DNA of 64,000 bases from JACKII01 sp965202745 (GTDB taxonomy: Bacteria; Pseudomonadota; Alphaproteobacteria; Bin95). Shown here piece after piece: positions 53,813 through 63,917 of the stretch. Numbering within the stretch: the first letter of the stretch is position 1; the number at the start of each line of letters is the position of its first letter. The stretch is from NCBI GenBank assembly GCA_965202745.1, contig CBDBCB010000019.1:186001-250000 (forward strand). Reading direction: 5' to 3'. The notes under the pieces were generated by a model. That model saw only the letters and a program-made list of their open reading frames with translations, ran no database searches and had not been told where the DNA came from. Made by a program: the position numbers and the translations under genes.

Positions 53813-55307
53813 TCAGGCCCGTTTCCGTTGACGCTTGCGCGGTCTCGCAGCCGGCCTGGGCTGGCCTGGCAGCAAACCGCCTTCTGCCAGACTTGTATGG
53901 TCTCCTTCAGTGACAATCAAATGGTCCAGCACCTGCACCCTCACTACCCCGCAGGCCTCCATGATCTGGCGGGTCATGTCGATGTCGGCGCGGCTGGGCT
54001 CTGCCTCGCCGGTCGGGTGGTTGTGCACCAGCACCAGCGCCGCCGCTTTCAGGCGCAAGGCACGGGCAGCCACCTCCCGCGGCTTTACTGGCGCGTGGTT
54101 GACAGTGGCACCTCGTCCCAGACCAGCCGGTGCTGGCGGTCCAGGAACAGCACCCGGAACTGCTCGACCTCGTCATAGCCCAGCGCGGCCCGGCAATAGC
54201 GCAGCAGCCTTGCTGCCGCCTCCCCGATCACGCCCAGGTGCACCGCCAGCACTTCCGGCGCATCCGGCCTGCCATCCTCCGGCAGCAGGTCCACGGCATC
54301 CGCCAATTCCTCCAGCGGCGCAGAGAGCACCCGGCCCAGGCTGCCGAACTGCGCCAGCAGCGTGGCCGCAAAGCCGCCCCGCGCCGCATCGCCCACCGCC
54401 CGGCGCAGCAGCAGCGCCAACAGGTCCGCCTCGTCCAGCCGGTCGGCCCCGTCCGCCATTGCCCGCCGCTGCAACTGTTCCAGGCTCTCCCCCGGCGAGG
54501 CTAAACAGCCGCCGCCGTCATCCGCCGCCGGTTCCGGCCGCTCCAGCGGGACCGCCACATAGTCGGGCGCGACCTCCAGCAGCCCCATGCTACGCAGGTT
54601 CAGGTGACCCATCGGCGAGACCAGCATGAAGTCATGCAGCGACACGGCATTGACGCCGCCCGCCGTTTTCAGGTGGTCCGCCTGCTCAAAGTCCAGGGGC
54701 CGGGGAGAGGCCGGGTTGTCCGGGTCATAGCGCACCACGATCAGCCCGGAAGCCGCCCGCCGCAACGCGGCAGACACCACCTCCCGGGCGAAGTCCGCTG
54801 CCCCCGTATCGGGCAGGTATTCGCCCGGCTCCCGCATCAGCCGGTGCCGGTAGTCCAGGAACAAGACATGGGTCCGGTGCTCTTTGACAGAGGCAAAGTG
54901 CAGGCTGGTATAGGCCACCACGGCTTCCCAATTGCCCAGCACCGGCGCTTCCATCAGCGCTGCTTCCGCCAGCCGCGCTGCCGCGGCACGCACCGCCGCC
55001 AGGTGCAGGGCCATGGCGGAGTCGACGCCCACAACCGTCCCATCGGTCAGCCGCTCCATCGGCTGCTTGAACACCGCCGTCAGCCGCTGTCCCAGCGCCG
55101 GACGCTCCCCCTCCGGCAAGCCCGCCTGCCCGAAAGCATCTATCAGGCCATAGGCCTGGGTTTGGTGTCCCGGCGCTGATCCACCTGCGCCAGCAGCATC
55201 TCCAGCACCTCATGGTCCAGGAACGCCCGCGGCCCGCCGACCAGGAACCGCTGCCGTAACCGCGCCCGGTGCCCTGGTCTCACTCCTGCCATTGCTCCCG
55301 CTGCCAT
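53813..55307 (-). pseudogene. tandem RadC-family (JAB1/MPN) protein with two frameshifts
   Basis: About 498 codons with two RadC-like halves. Half 1: GHRARLRQRFLVGG, FLDHEVLEMLLAQVDQRRDTKP, then VLFLDYRHRLMREPGEY. Where the metal-binding HNHPSG should stand it has VRYDPDNPASP, so its metal site is lost. Half 2: EADLLALLLRRAVGDAARGG, EQFRVLFLDRQHRLVWDEV, and an intact ALVLVHNHPTGEAEPSRADIDMTRQI metalloprotease-like signature. One-base shifts near 55165 (KPRA-YGLID) and 54105 (DEV-TVNHAP) break the reading frame. Despite the name, RadC is probably not a repair protein. Start at ATG 55307 or 55292. Confidence 0.78.
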
Positions 55308-55405
55308 GCTTGCCTTTCCTGTCCAATAAGGTCCGGGCAAGTGGGCCATGAGTCTGGTTAACGCGGGATTAAGAGAGAGCCTGAAAGCCTCCCCAGAAAA
55401 ACCAC

Positions 55406-55519
55406 CTAAACGAAACTAAACTTTTATGCGCAAAACTAAACCGTTTGGACCGCCAACGGTTTAGCTGGGGTTTAGGTGCGGTTTAGCTGGGGTTTACCCA
55501 ATGTTCAGCCGGTGTTTAT
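55406..55519. repeat. helically phased GTTTA/CTAAA repeat array, copy 2
   Basis: The right arm has six GTTTA/GTTCA units starting at 55459, 55470, 55481, 55492, 55503 and 55514, exactly 11 bp apart. The left arm has CTAAAC at 55406, 55416 and 55436, at 10-bp multiples. It shares CTAAACTTTT, GCAAAACTAAAC and GTTTAGCTG-GGTTTAGGT with copy 1 at 6135-6252 and has the same orientation. It fills the 401-base gap between the divergent radC and hyuB-2 genes; no gene is seen there. Upstream of the minus-strand gene in both cases. Confidence 0.7.
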
Positions 55520-55708
55520 CCCCGGCTGCCCAACTCCCGTCATCTTAAGCCGTCACAAAGTGGCAGGTCGAAAAAGCGCCTGTCTCCGCTCCTCCCACTT
55601 GGTGCCGTTAACCATCCTCGTCAACGCCCATTGGCACCGGCCCGTTCAACCGGCTAGGCTTCTGTCGCCGACAGCCTGCCTGTCCCGGAAACAAGCCACG
55701 GTGCCGCC

Positions 55709-56908
55709 ATGAACGTCGCTCTCGAAACCGCCGCCGCCAGCACGGAGGCTCTCTGCGATCCCGTCAGCCTGGAAGTGATCCGCGGCGCGCTCAAATCCTC
55801 GCAAAAGGAAATGGAAGCGCTGATCGAGCGCACGGCCATGTCCGGCTTCATCCGCGAGAAGAAAGACTTCTTCGTCGCGCTGTTCGACCACCAGGGCGAC
55901 CTGATCGTCGGCGCCTACCGCCCCTCCTTCGGTGACCCGGTCCGGCCGGTGTTCGATCACTATCCGATAGAGACCATGCAGCCTGGCGACCTCTACTGGT
56001 ACAATGATTGCTACGGCTCCAAAGGCGCGGTCTCCCATACGCCCGACCAGATGTTTGTGTCCCCGATCTTTGTTGAAGGTGAAATCATCGCTTTTGCGCA
56101 AAGCTGGGCGCACTTCGCCGATGTCGGCGGTATGCGGCCCGGCTCGATCTCGCCGGACTGCACCGACATTTTCCAGGAAGGCGTCATCATTCCGCCCGTC
56201 CGCCTCGCCCGCGACGGCGTGGTGAACGAAGAGTTAATGCGTATCTTCCAGCGCAACACCCGTTTCCCGGAGATGCTGCGCGGCGACATGCGCGCCTGCA
56301 TCGCCGACGCCTTCGTCCAGCTTGCTGACCGCTCGGAACAGCACGCCCGCAAGCGCCTGGCCGAGACCTTCCCGCCCGGCAAGTACCAGTTTGCCGATGC
56401 GCTCGACCATGATGGCCAGGGCAACGGCCCCTACTGGCTGCGCATGGGATTGGACGTGACGCCGGAGAAGGTGACACTCGACTTTTCCGCCAGCGACGAC
56501 CAGGCCACCTTCGCGCTGCGTATCGACGGCGTGAAGCAGCCTGCCTGGGGCGTTAAAGGCGGCCTGAACGGCGGCAGCGGCCGCGTCATCGCCAATCCGG
56601 GTACACCGCAGGAACGCGAGTTAGAGCCCTGCAGCGACGGCAACGTCCTGAAACGCGGCGACGTCCTGCGCTTGGAAACCGGCGGTGGTGGCGGCTGGGG
56701 CCATCCCTTCGACCGGCCTGCCGATATGGTGCTGGCCGACGTGCTGAACGGCTATGTCAGCCCTGAGGCCGCCCGCCGCGACTATGGCATCGCCCTCTCC
56801 GGCGATGGCCGCAGCGTTAACGAGACCGAGCGCCTGCGCGCTGACCGCTCGCCCGCCGATGGTCTGTTCCACCGCCACACCTACCGCGACGTGCTGGAGC
56901 AAGCCTGA
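55709..56908 (+). CDS. HyuB-type hydantoinase subunit with internal in-frame deletion (copy 2)
   Basis: 399 residues, against about 550 usual for the family. N-terminus normal: LCDPVSLEVIRGALKSSQKEMEALIERTAMSGFIREKKDFF, LYWYNDCYGSKGAVSHTPDQMFV, FAQSWAHFADVGGMRPGS, DCTDIFQEGVIIPPVRL. After VTLDFSASDDQA (about residue 265) it jumps straight to TFALRIDGVKQPAWGVKGG and the closing GDVLRLETGGGGGWGHPFDRP. The central block that normally follows DFxGSxxQ (about 150 residues, including the AHSA and SDG-type motifs) is absent, with the frame kept. Probably inactive. Its stop overlaps the hyuA-2 ATG. Confidence 0.8.
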   Translation: MNVALETAAASTEALCDPVSLEVIRGALKSSQKEMEALIERTAMSGFIREKKDFFVALFDHQGDLIVGAYRPSFGDPVRPVFDHYPIETMQPGDLYWYNDCYGSKGAVSHTPDQMFVSPIFVEGEIIAFAQSWAHFADVGGMRPGSISPDCTDIFQEGVIIPPVRLARDGVVNEELMRIFQRNTRFPEMLRGDMRACIADAFVQLADRSEQHARKRLAETFPPGKYQFADALDHDGQGNGPYWLRMGLDVTPEKVTLDFSASDDQATFALRIDGVKQPAWGVKGGLNGGSGRVIANPGTPQERELEPCSDGNVLKRGDVLRLETGGGGGWGHPFDRPADMVLADVLNGYVSPEAARRDYGIALSGDGRSVNETERLRADRSPADGLFHRHTYRDVLEQA

Positions 56909-58817
56909 TGAGCACGGACCCCAGTCTTCGCTACGCCGTCGCCATCGACATCGGCGGCACCTTCACGGACGTGACCCTGCTGGACCGGGAAACCGGCGCG
57001 TCCTGGAACGCCAAGACGCCGTCGACGCCCGACGATCCCTCCCGCGGCTTCATGAACGGCATCGCGCTGGTGATGGCGCAGGCGGACCTTCCGCCACGGC
57101 GCTCGCCCAGGTGTTTCACGGCACCACCGTCGCCACGAACCTAATTCTGGAGGGCAAGGGCGCGGAAGTCGCCCTGCTGACCACAGAGGGCTTCCGCCAT
57201 GTGCTGGAGATCGGACGGCAGGACATTCCCCGCCGGGTCAATCTGTTCTCCTGGGTCAAGCCGAAGCGCCCCGTTCCCGCCGACCGCATCTTCGAGGTGA
57301 CGGAGCGCATCGGCTCCGACGGCGCAGTCCTGACGCCTATCGCCGACGACGCCGTCCGCACCACCGCCCGCACCCTGCGCGACCACGGCATCAACGCCAT
57401 CGCGGTCTGCTTCCTGCACAGCTTCGCCAATCCAGCGCACGAGCAGCGCACCCGCGATCTGATTCTGGGGGAGCACCCGGAGGCGCCGGTCTCGATCTCC
57501 TCCGACGTGCTGCCGCTGGTGCGGGAGTATGAGCGCAGCATGGCGACGGTCATGAACGTCTACGTTATGCCTGCCGTCTCCCGCTACGTGGCGCGGCTGG
57601 AGGACCGGCTTGCCGAGGAAAAGGTCGAAGCCCCGCTCCTCATCATGAAATCCACCGGCGGCGTAGTCAGCGCGCCAGAGGTACGGACCGCGCCCGCCTA
57701 CACTGCTCTTTCCGGCCCGGCGGCGGGCGTCGTCGGCGCGGGCTTTGTTGGCACCTCAGCGAGCTTCGGCATCGACATCGGCGGCACATCGGCCGACACC
57801 AGCCTGACCAAGGGCGGCCGCTTCCAGCTTTCGGAGGGCGGCCAGATCGGCGAATGGCCCCTCGCCCTCCCCATGATCGACATCAACACGGTCGGCACCG
57901 GCGGCGGCTCCATCGCCCGGGTGGCAGAGACCGGTGCCCTCACCGTCGCCGACGCCCGCCGCGCGGTGGAGACCCACGTCGCCCGCCCGCTCGGCCTCTC
58001 GCTTGAGGACGCGGCCAAGGGCATCCTCGCCATTTCCAACAATGACATGGTCGGCGTGATCCGAGTTATCTCGGTGGAAAAGGGCGAGGATCTGCGGGAC
58101 TACGCCCTGATACCCTTCGGCGGTGCCGACCCCCTGCACGGCAGCGAGATGGCACGGCTCCTCGGCATGAAGACCATCGTCGTGCCGCCCTCCCCCGGCG
58201 TGCTGTCGGCCATGGGTCTGCTGGTCTCCACCCTCCGCGCCGACCACGCCCAGACTTGTGTCGAGGTTCCGCCCTACAACCCGGCCCGCATCGCCCAGGT
58301 CTTCGACCATTTGGAGGCCCAGGCCGACGCCTGGTTCGCGCGGGAGAACGCGCCCCTCGCCAGCCGCCGCAAGACACGCTCCGCCAGCATTCGCTACAAG
58401 CACCAGGGCTTCGAACTCACCGTCGACTGGCCGGGCGACACCATCGACGAGGCCAGCACCGCCGAAGCCGTCGAGCGATTCCACGCCCTGCACGAACAAC
58501 TCTACACCTTCGCCCAACGCGACACGGTGGTGGAGATCGTCAACCTGCGCGTGGCCGCCGTCTGCGACCTTGCCCGCCCGCGGCTGGTTGAATCGACCGG
58601 CGGTGGGTCGCTCGCCGAAGCGGAAATCGACCGCCACCAGGTCTGGTTCGATGAAGGCCCTATTACGACCCCCATCTACGACCGCGCCCGGCTGGGCGCA
58701 GACGTCCGCATCGACGGCCCCGCCATCCTGATCCAGTTGGACGCCACCACGGTGTTTCTGCCGGGTGAGGCCGCTGTCACGGACCGCTACGGCAACCTGA
58801 TAGTGTCCAGCGCCTAA
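56908..58817 (+). pseudogene. HyuA-type hydantoinase/oxoprolinase, frameshift plus internal deletion (copy 2)
   Basis: The N-terminal frame has YAVAIDIGGTFTDVTLLDRETG and runs to about 57090. The rest (ATALAQVFHGTTVATNLILEGKGAEVALLTTEGF, EYERSMATVMNVYVMPAV, GIDIGGTSADTSLTKGG, GTGGGSIARV) lies in the next frame. After ETGALTV (about 57945) the segment that in copy 1 reads GPESAG...TVTDANLVLG (about 45 residues) is missing in frame, and ADARRAVETHVARPLGLSLEDAAKG follows directly. The end (AILIQLDATTVFLPGEAAV) is normal. It overlaps hyuB-2 (ATGA), so both were one operon. Probably inactive. Confidence 0.8.
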
Positions 58818-59119
58818 CACCCAGCCCATAGTGGTTCGATCAGACCGCTAGCCGGGGGTTAAATAGCGTAATACCTGCCCCTATCGCATCGCGCTCGCTG
58901 ACTTGGACAGGCGCTGGAAATCAAGGATTTTCAATAGAACGCGGCGACAACCGGCTGGGTGGGATAATGCATATTCAAGTAAATCCGATTAGTATTAATA
59001 TTCTATGTATCGCTTGATTTTCAGGCATTAAAGGGTAACATATGCTGGCATCCGAGGCACCTGAAAAAGCTTAGTCGAATAAAATGGCATTTAATGCGTA
59101 ACAGCCGTGGAGAGGCAAC
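58818..59119. other. intergenic, AT-rich promoter region of the giant secreted protein
   Basis: About 300 bases without a gene. AT-rich from 58960 on. A weak sigma-70-like pair TTGATT (59014-59019), 16-base spacer, TAACAT (59036-59041) could drive the downstream gene. GGAGAGG (about 59109-59115) is its ribosome site. No repeat or RNA gene recognised. Confidence 0.4.
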
Positions 59120-62100
59120 ATGAATAGCTCAATTTCTAGCACTTCGGCAGTACAGCCAACGCCATTCAGTAGAGCTCCATCAAAATTGGAGCGCCACTCC
59201 TGCGACAGTACCTCATTAACCAATTTTATTGCTTTTGATTCATCGATAGAGCAACCCCTATCATTATTATCCAGCGCCAACAATTTCGACCAGAGCATCA
59301 TTCTGACTTCTAAGCTATTGCCTCTGCTGCAAATAGCAGAAGCGATGGAGGCCAGCGGCCAACGCTATTCAGCACTACATATCGTGGCACATGGCGCACC
59401 CGGCGCGCTTTATCTCGGCGGTCAAACGGTCTCTGCCGCGATGCTTGCGGCCCAGCAGGACACTCTGTCACGCATTGGGGCCCGTATACGTCCGGATGGC
59501 TTTATCACCCTGACGGCCTGTCACGTCGCCGCTGGCGAAGCAGGCGATGCGTTGCTTGAAACCCTCAGCCTGCACAGCGGCCGCCGGAACGTCCGCGCTG
59601 GTCGGTGCGGGCGATGCCGAAAGCTTCGAATTTGGCGGGCCGTTTGGCGCGATGATGGCCATGGGCATCACCTCGCCCTTCTCAACCACCGCGCGCACCG
59701 CCTACGCAGCCACCCTCGCGCCGCCGCTGTTTTTCCATCCAGCGGTCGAGTTGTCAGACGTCGAAGCAGGTATTGGCGGCTTCATCATTAACGGCGTCAC
59801 TGCCGACGACCGCTCGGGTTTTTCGGTCAACTTCGCTGGTGACGTGAACGGCGATGGTAATGCCGACGTGATTGTCGGCGCAGACGGCAGTGATCCGAAC
59901 GGCTCCGAGTCGGGCGCGGCCTATGTGGTGTTCGGCAAGCCGGACGGCGTTGCCGTGGAACTTTCCGATGTGGCCGCCGACAATGGCGACTTTGTCATTA
60001 ATGACGTCTCGGTCGACGATCTGGCAGGCAAGTCCGTCAGTGGCGGCGATATCAATGGCGACGGCCTCGACGACCTTATTGTCGGTGCCGGCGGCGATGA
60101 CCTCTATGGCGCTTCCTCCGGCGCATCCTTTGTGGTGTTCAGCAAATCCAGCGGCTCCCCGGTCGAACTATCCGACGTGGAAGCCGACTCGGGCGGCTTC
60201 GCCATCAATGGTGCCGCTGCCTACGACCGCTCCGGTTTCAGCGTCAGCAATGCGGGCGACGTCAACGGCGATGGCCTGGATGACCTCATAGTCGGTGCCA
60301 TCGGCAGCGGCCCGAACGGCGTGGCTTCCGGCGCAAGTTTTGTTGTTTTCGGCAAAACCGACGGCACCGCGGTGGAGCTTTCTGCCATTGAAGCCGGCGT
60401 CGGCGGATTTGCCATGAACGGGATTGCTGAGGGCAACAGGGCAGGAATTTCGGTCAGTGGTGGCGGCGACGTCAACCATGACGGCCTCAGTGATCTGATC
60501 GTCGGTGCGGTCGGCGACGCCCCCAATGGCCTACTCTCAAGTGCCAGTTTTGTCGTGCTCGGCAAGGGCGCAATTGACTTGGTAACCGCGTCGGATACAG
60601 GCTCGTCGAATGTCGACAACAATACCGGCGACTTTACCCCAACAATCGCCTTTACGACGGAAGCGGGCGTCACCGTCGAAATTGATTGGGACGACGGAAA
60701 TGGCTTCCTTCCAGACAACCCCGGCACTGGCTTCATTCAGCAGGAAACCCTTGCTGCGCCTTACCTCAGCACTGGCCTCAAAACTATCCAAGTCCGTGCA
60801 ACGAACGGTCTGTTAGAATCAACAACGGAGAGAATCACCGTGACGATAAGCACTACCCCAACCCCCGGCGATGATTTCATCGACCTCAGTTCCTCCACCA
60901 CTGACGAGAACATTTCGGCTCTGGCAGGAAATGATATCGTGCTGACCGGTACCGGTGCAGACATGTTGTTCGGCAACGAGGACAATGACGTCCTCTCCGG
61001 CGGCCCCAACGGAGATCTCCTGGACGGCGGCACCGGCAATGATACCGCCTCTTACATGAACTCCGCGGCAGGCGTGCTTGCCGATCTCCAAAACCCTGGA
61101 TTGAACACAGGTGATGCTGCGGGCGACACCTACGTCTCCATTGAGAACCTCGAGGGGTCGGAGTTCGGCGATAACCTGAGTGGCGATGGTGGCCCGAATA
61201 TCATCGACGGTCTTGGCGGCAACGACTTTCTCTATGGCCGTGCCGGCGCAGACATGCTGTTCGGCGGCGATGACAACGACGTCCTGATCAGCGGTAACCT
61301 GCTCGACGGCGGCGCGGGCGTGGACGAAGCCTGGTATAATCAGGCTGCATCCGGCGTGCAGATCGACTTGGCTGCCAGCCACGTCAACACGGGCGAAGCT
61401 GCGGGCGACACCTATGTCAGCATCGAAAACCTGTTTGGCTCCAACTTCAACGACACGCTGTCCGGTGATGATCTCGACAACGTCATTTCCGGCCACGGCG
61501 GGAACGACACCATTTTCGGCCGCGATGGCAACGACTTTCTGAACGGCGGTGCTGGCGACGACCAACTGATCGGCGGCCTGGGCGTGGATCACTACAATGG
61601 TGGCGCCGGTATCGACCGTGTGCAGTATCAGGACTTCACCACTGGCATGCGTGTCGACCTGCAGAATTCCGGCACCAACACCGGCGCTGCTGCTGGCGAG
61701 ACCTACACCCTGGTCGAGGATGTTCTGACCACGGCTGGTAACGACTCCCTCTTCGGCAATGCCTCGGCAAACCGCTTGTACGGCTTTGACGGCGACGACC
61801 GTGTTTTTGGCCGCGCCGGTAACGACACCCTGTTCGGTGGCAATGGCAACGACTTGCTGAACGGCGAATCGAACGACGATGTGCTGGTCGGCGGCGCAGA
61901 CGCTGACATTTTCCGTGTCGATGGAACCAATTTCGGCACTGACCGCATCGCCGATTTTGCCCTGGAAGATATCATTGACCTGCGGTTTATTTCAGGCGTT
62001 GACGACTTCGCCGACCTCCAGGCCGCCCACATGGTCCAAACCGGCGCAAACGTGACAATCACCGTTCCGGAAGGTCAGCTTATTCTGCAAAGCTTCCTGA

Positions 62101-62139
62101 TCGGCGATCTGACGGTCAACAACTTCCTGATCGTCGGCC

Positions 62140-63330
62140 TGACGCCGGTTGATTTGGTGGATACGTCCGACAGCGGCGTTTCAGACACTGACGAGCTGAC
62201 CAACGACACCACCCCGACCATTGAGTTCATTGCCGACGCAGGCACGGACGTCATGATCGATTGGGACGACGGCAACGGCTTCATTGCAGCCTCCAGCGCC
62301 GGTGCCGGTGCCGGTGCCGGTGCCGGTGCCGCCCAGCAGGAAACGCTCGGCACTGGCTATACAACCGACGGCACCAAAAATATCCAGGTGCAGGCAACGG
62401 GCCCGCTCGGCCAGGTCTTCACTGAGAACCTGACCATCGAAATTGACTCGAGCACCAGCCTGTCGCCGCTTGACCTAGTCGACTCTTCTGATAGCGGCAC
62501 CTCCAACTCGGATGATCTGACCAGCGATACGTTGCCCGCCATCGAGTTCACGGCAGAAGCCGGGGCGACGGTCGAGATTGACTGGGACGACGGCAATGGC
62601 TTCGTTGCGGCCGCCAGCAACGGCACGGGCGCTGCCCAGCAGGAGACCATCGGCGCTGACTATGTCACCGACGGACCCAAGAACGTCCAGGTACGCGTCA
62701 CCGATGATGCGGGCAATGAGTTGACCGAGAGCTTGGCCGTTACCATCGATACCGGCACCGAACTCTCCAGCGTCGATCTGCTGGCCTCATCTGATACCGG
62801 CATTTCAGACACTGACGACCTGACCAACGACACCACCCCGACCATCGAGTTCACGGCGGAAACCGGTTCGACAGTCGAGATCGACTGGGACGACGGCAAT
62901 GGCTTCGTAGCCGCTGCCGGCAACGGCATCGGCGCAGCCTACACTACCGATGGCGTAAAAACCATCCAGGTGCAGGTAACAGACAGCGCCGGCAACCAAT
63001 CCGTCGAACAATTGGCAGTGACGATCAATACAGACATCACCCTGTCGGGCATCGACCTGATCGATTCCTCCGATGACGGCCCGTCAAACACCGACGATAT
63101 TTCCGGCGACATCACCCCGACCATTGAGTTCACCGCCGAAGCCGACGCCGCGATCGAGATCGACTGGGGCGATGGTGCTGGCTTCGTGCCAGCCGCCAGT
63201 GCCGGCACCGGCGCGCCACAGCAAGAGACCCTGGCAACGCCCTATACCACCAACGGCCTGAAGGCGATCCAGGTTCGCGCGACCGACGATGCCGGTAACA
63301 CGCTGACGGATAACCTGGACATCACCACGG
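62140..63330 (+). repeat. tandem Ig-like domain repeats in the giant protein
   Basis: Four near-identical units, starting near 62146, 62467, 62770 and 63049, and a more distant first unit near 60580. Each begins with a VDLVDSSDSG-type strand and holds DTTPTIEF and EIDWDDGNGF. Nucleotide identity between 62189-62230 and 62812-62853 is very high (TGACCAACGACACCACCCCG in both), so units can recombine, expand or contract. Confidence 0.8.
62298..62330 (+). repeat. hexanucleotide microsatellite (GCCGGT)5-GCC
   Basis: Perfect six-base tandem repeat encoding Ala-Gly pairs. The equivalent place in sister Ig-like repeats has only one such pair (ASNGTGAAQQ, ASAGTGAPQQ), so slippage expanded this copy in frame. 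Confidence 0.9.
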
Positions 63331-63803
63331 TCGGTGTCGGTCCGGACAATGTCCCCGGCGGTTTCAGCGATGACAATCTGTTCGGCTACACTGGCGATGA
63401 CTCAATCCTGATCCATTGGGGCATGGATACTGCCACTGGCGGCGAAGGAGCGGACGAATTCAAGTTCGATGGACGTTACGTCATTAACGGTGACGCCCAC
63501 ACCATCACCGACCTGAACTTCTCCGAAGGCGACCGGTTAGAGTTCCGCTTTATGGACAACGGTACGTTCGATAACAGCGTTGATCTGACCAACTTCCTGA
63601 AAGTGTTCGCCAGTGGCTCCAAGGCCATCGCCAATTCGACCGATGACCTGCTGGAAATCGACCTGAATGGCGTAATGACCGGCACCAGCGACGGCTTTGG
63701 CGGTTCGATCCTGACCTGCGAGGTAGATGGAAATACCTTCACGCTTACCCTGGACGGCATCGATATTTTCGGCCTGAGCCCGTAAGGCCAAAACTCTGGC
63801 CGT

Positions 63804-63833
63804 CTCCCCGCCTGACCAAAATCAGGCGGGGAG
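63804..63833 (+). terminator. strong hairpin downstream of the giant protein gene
   Basis: Perfect 12-bp stem CTCCCCGCCTGA / TCAGGCGGGGAG with a 6-base loop (CCAAAA), 18 bases after the stop. There is no T-run behind it, so it may protect the mRNA end or pause polymerase rather than act as a classical terminator. Confidence 0.6.
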
Positions 63834-63879
63834 TGCCGGCAGGCAAATACTGGTGCTACTGCGAGTGGCCACCACAAAA

Positions 63880-63917
63880 AAATACTCCCGGAAGTGTCAA
63901 TACTTCCGGGGGTATTT
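63880..63917. terminator. bidirectional rho-independent terminator
   Basis: 16-bp stem (63880-63895 with 63902-63917, one G-U type mismatch) around a 6-base loop: AAATACTCCCGGAAGT against ACTTCCGGGGGTATTT. Flanked by A7 on the left and a T-rich right side, the usual form of a two-way terminator. The remaining bases to 64000 show no gene. Confidence 0.75.

Larger units (their letters stand above)
59120..63785 (+). pseudogene. giant secreted protein: DUF4347, FG-GAP, RTX and Ig-like repeats; one frameshift
   Basis: About 1,555 codons. The N-terminal DUF4347-like domain (HIVAHGAPGALYLGGQTVSAAML, FITLTACHVAAGEAGD) is in the first frame to about 59575. The rest is in the next frame, through SALVGAGDAESFEFGG. 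Then come four FG-GAP/integrin-like blades (SGFSV..AGDVNGDGLDDLIVGA), an RTX calcium-binding region with GGxGxDxLxG nonapeptides (about 60900-61950), five Ig-like repeats of about 95 residues (PTIEFTAEAGATVEIDWDDGNGF) and a C-terminal RTX tail ending DGIDIFGLSP. Predicted type I secretion and calcium-stabilised adhesin or surface role. Shine-Dalgarno GGAGAGG. One indel near 59570; otherwise open. Confidence 0.82.
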
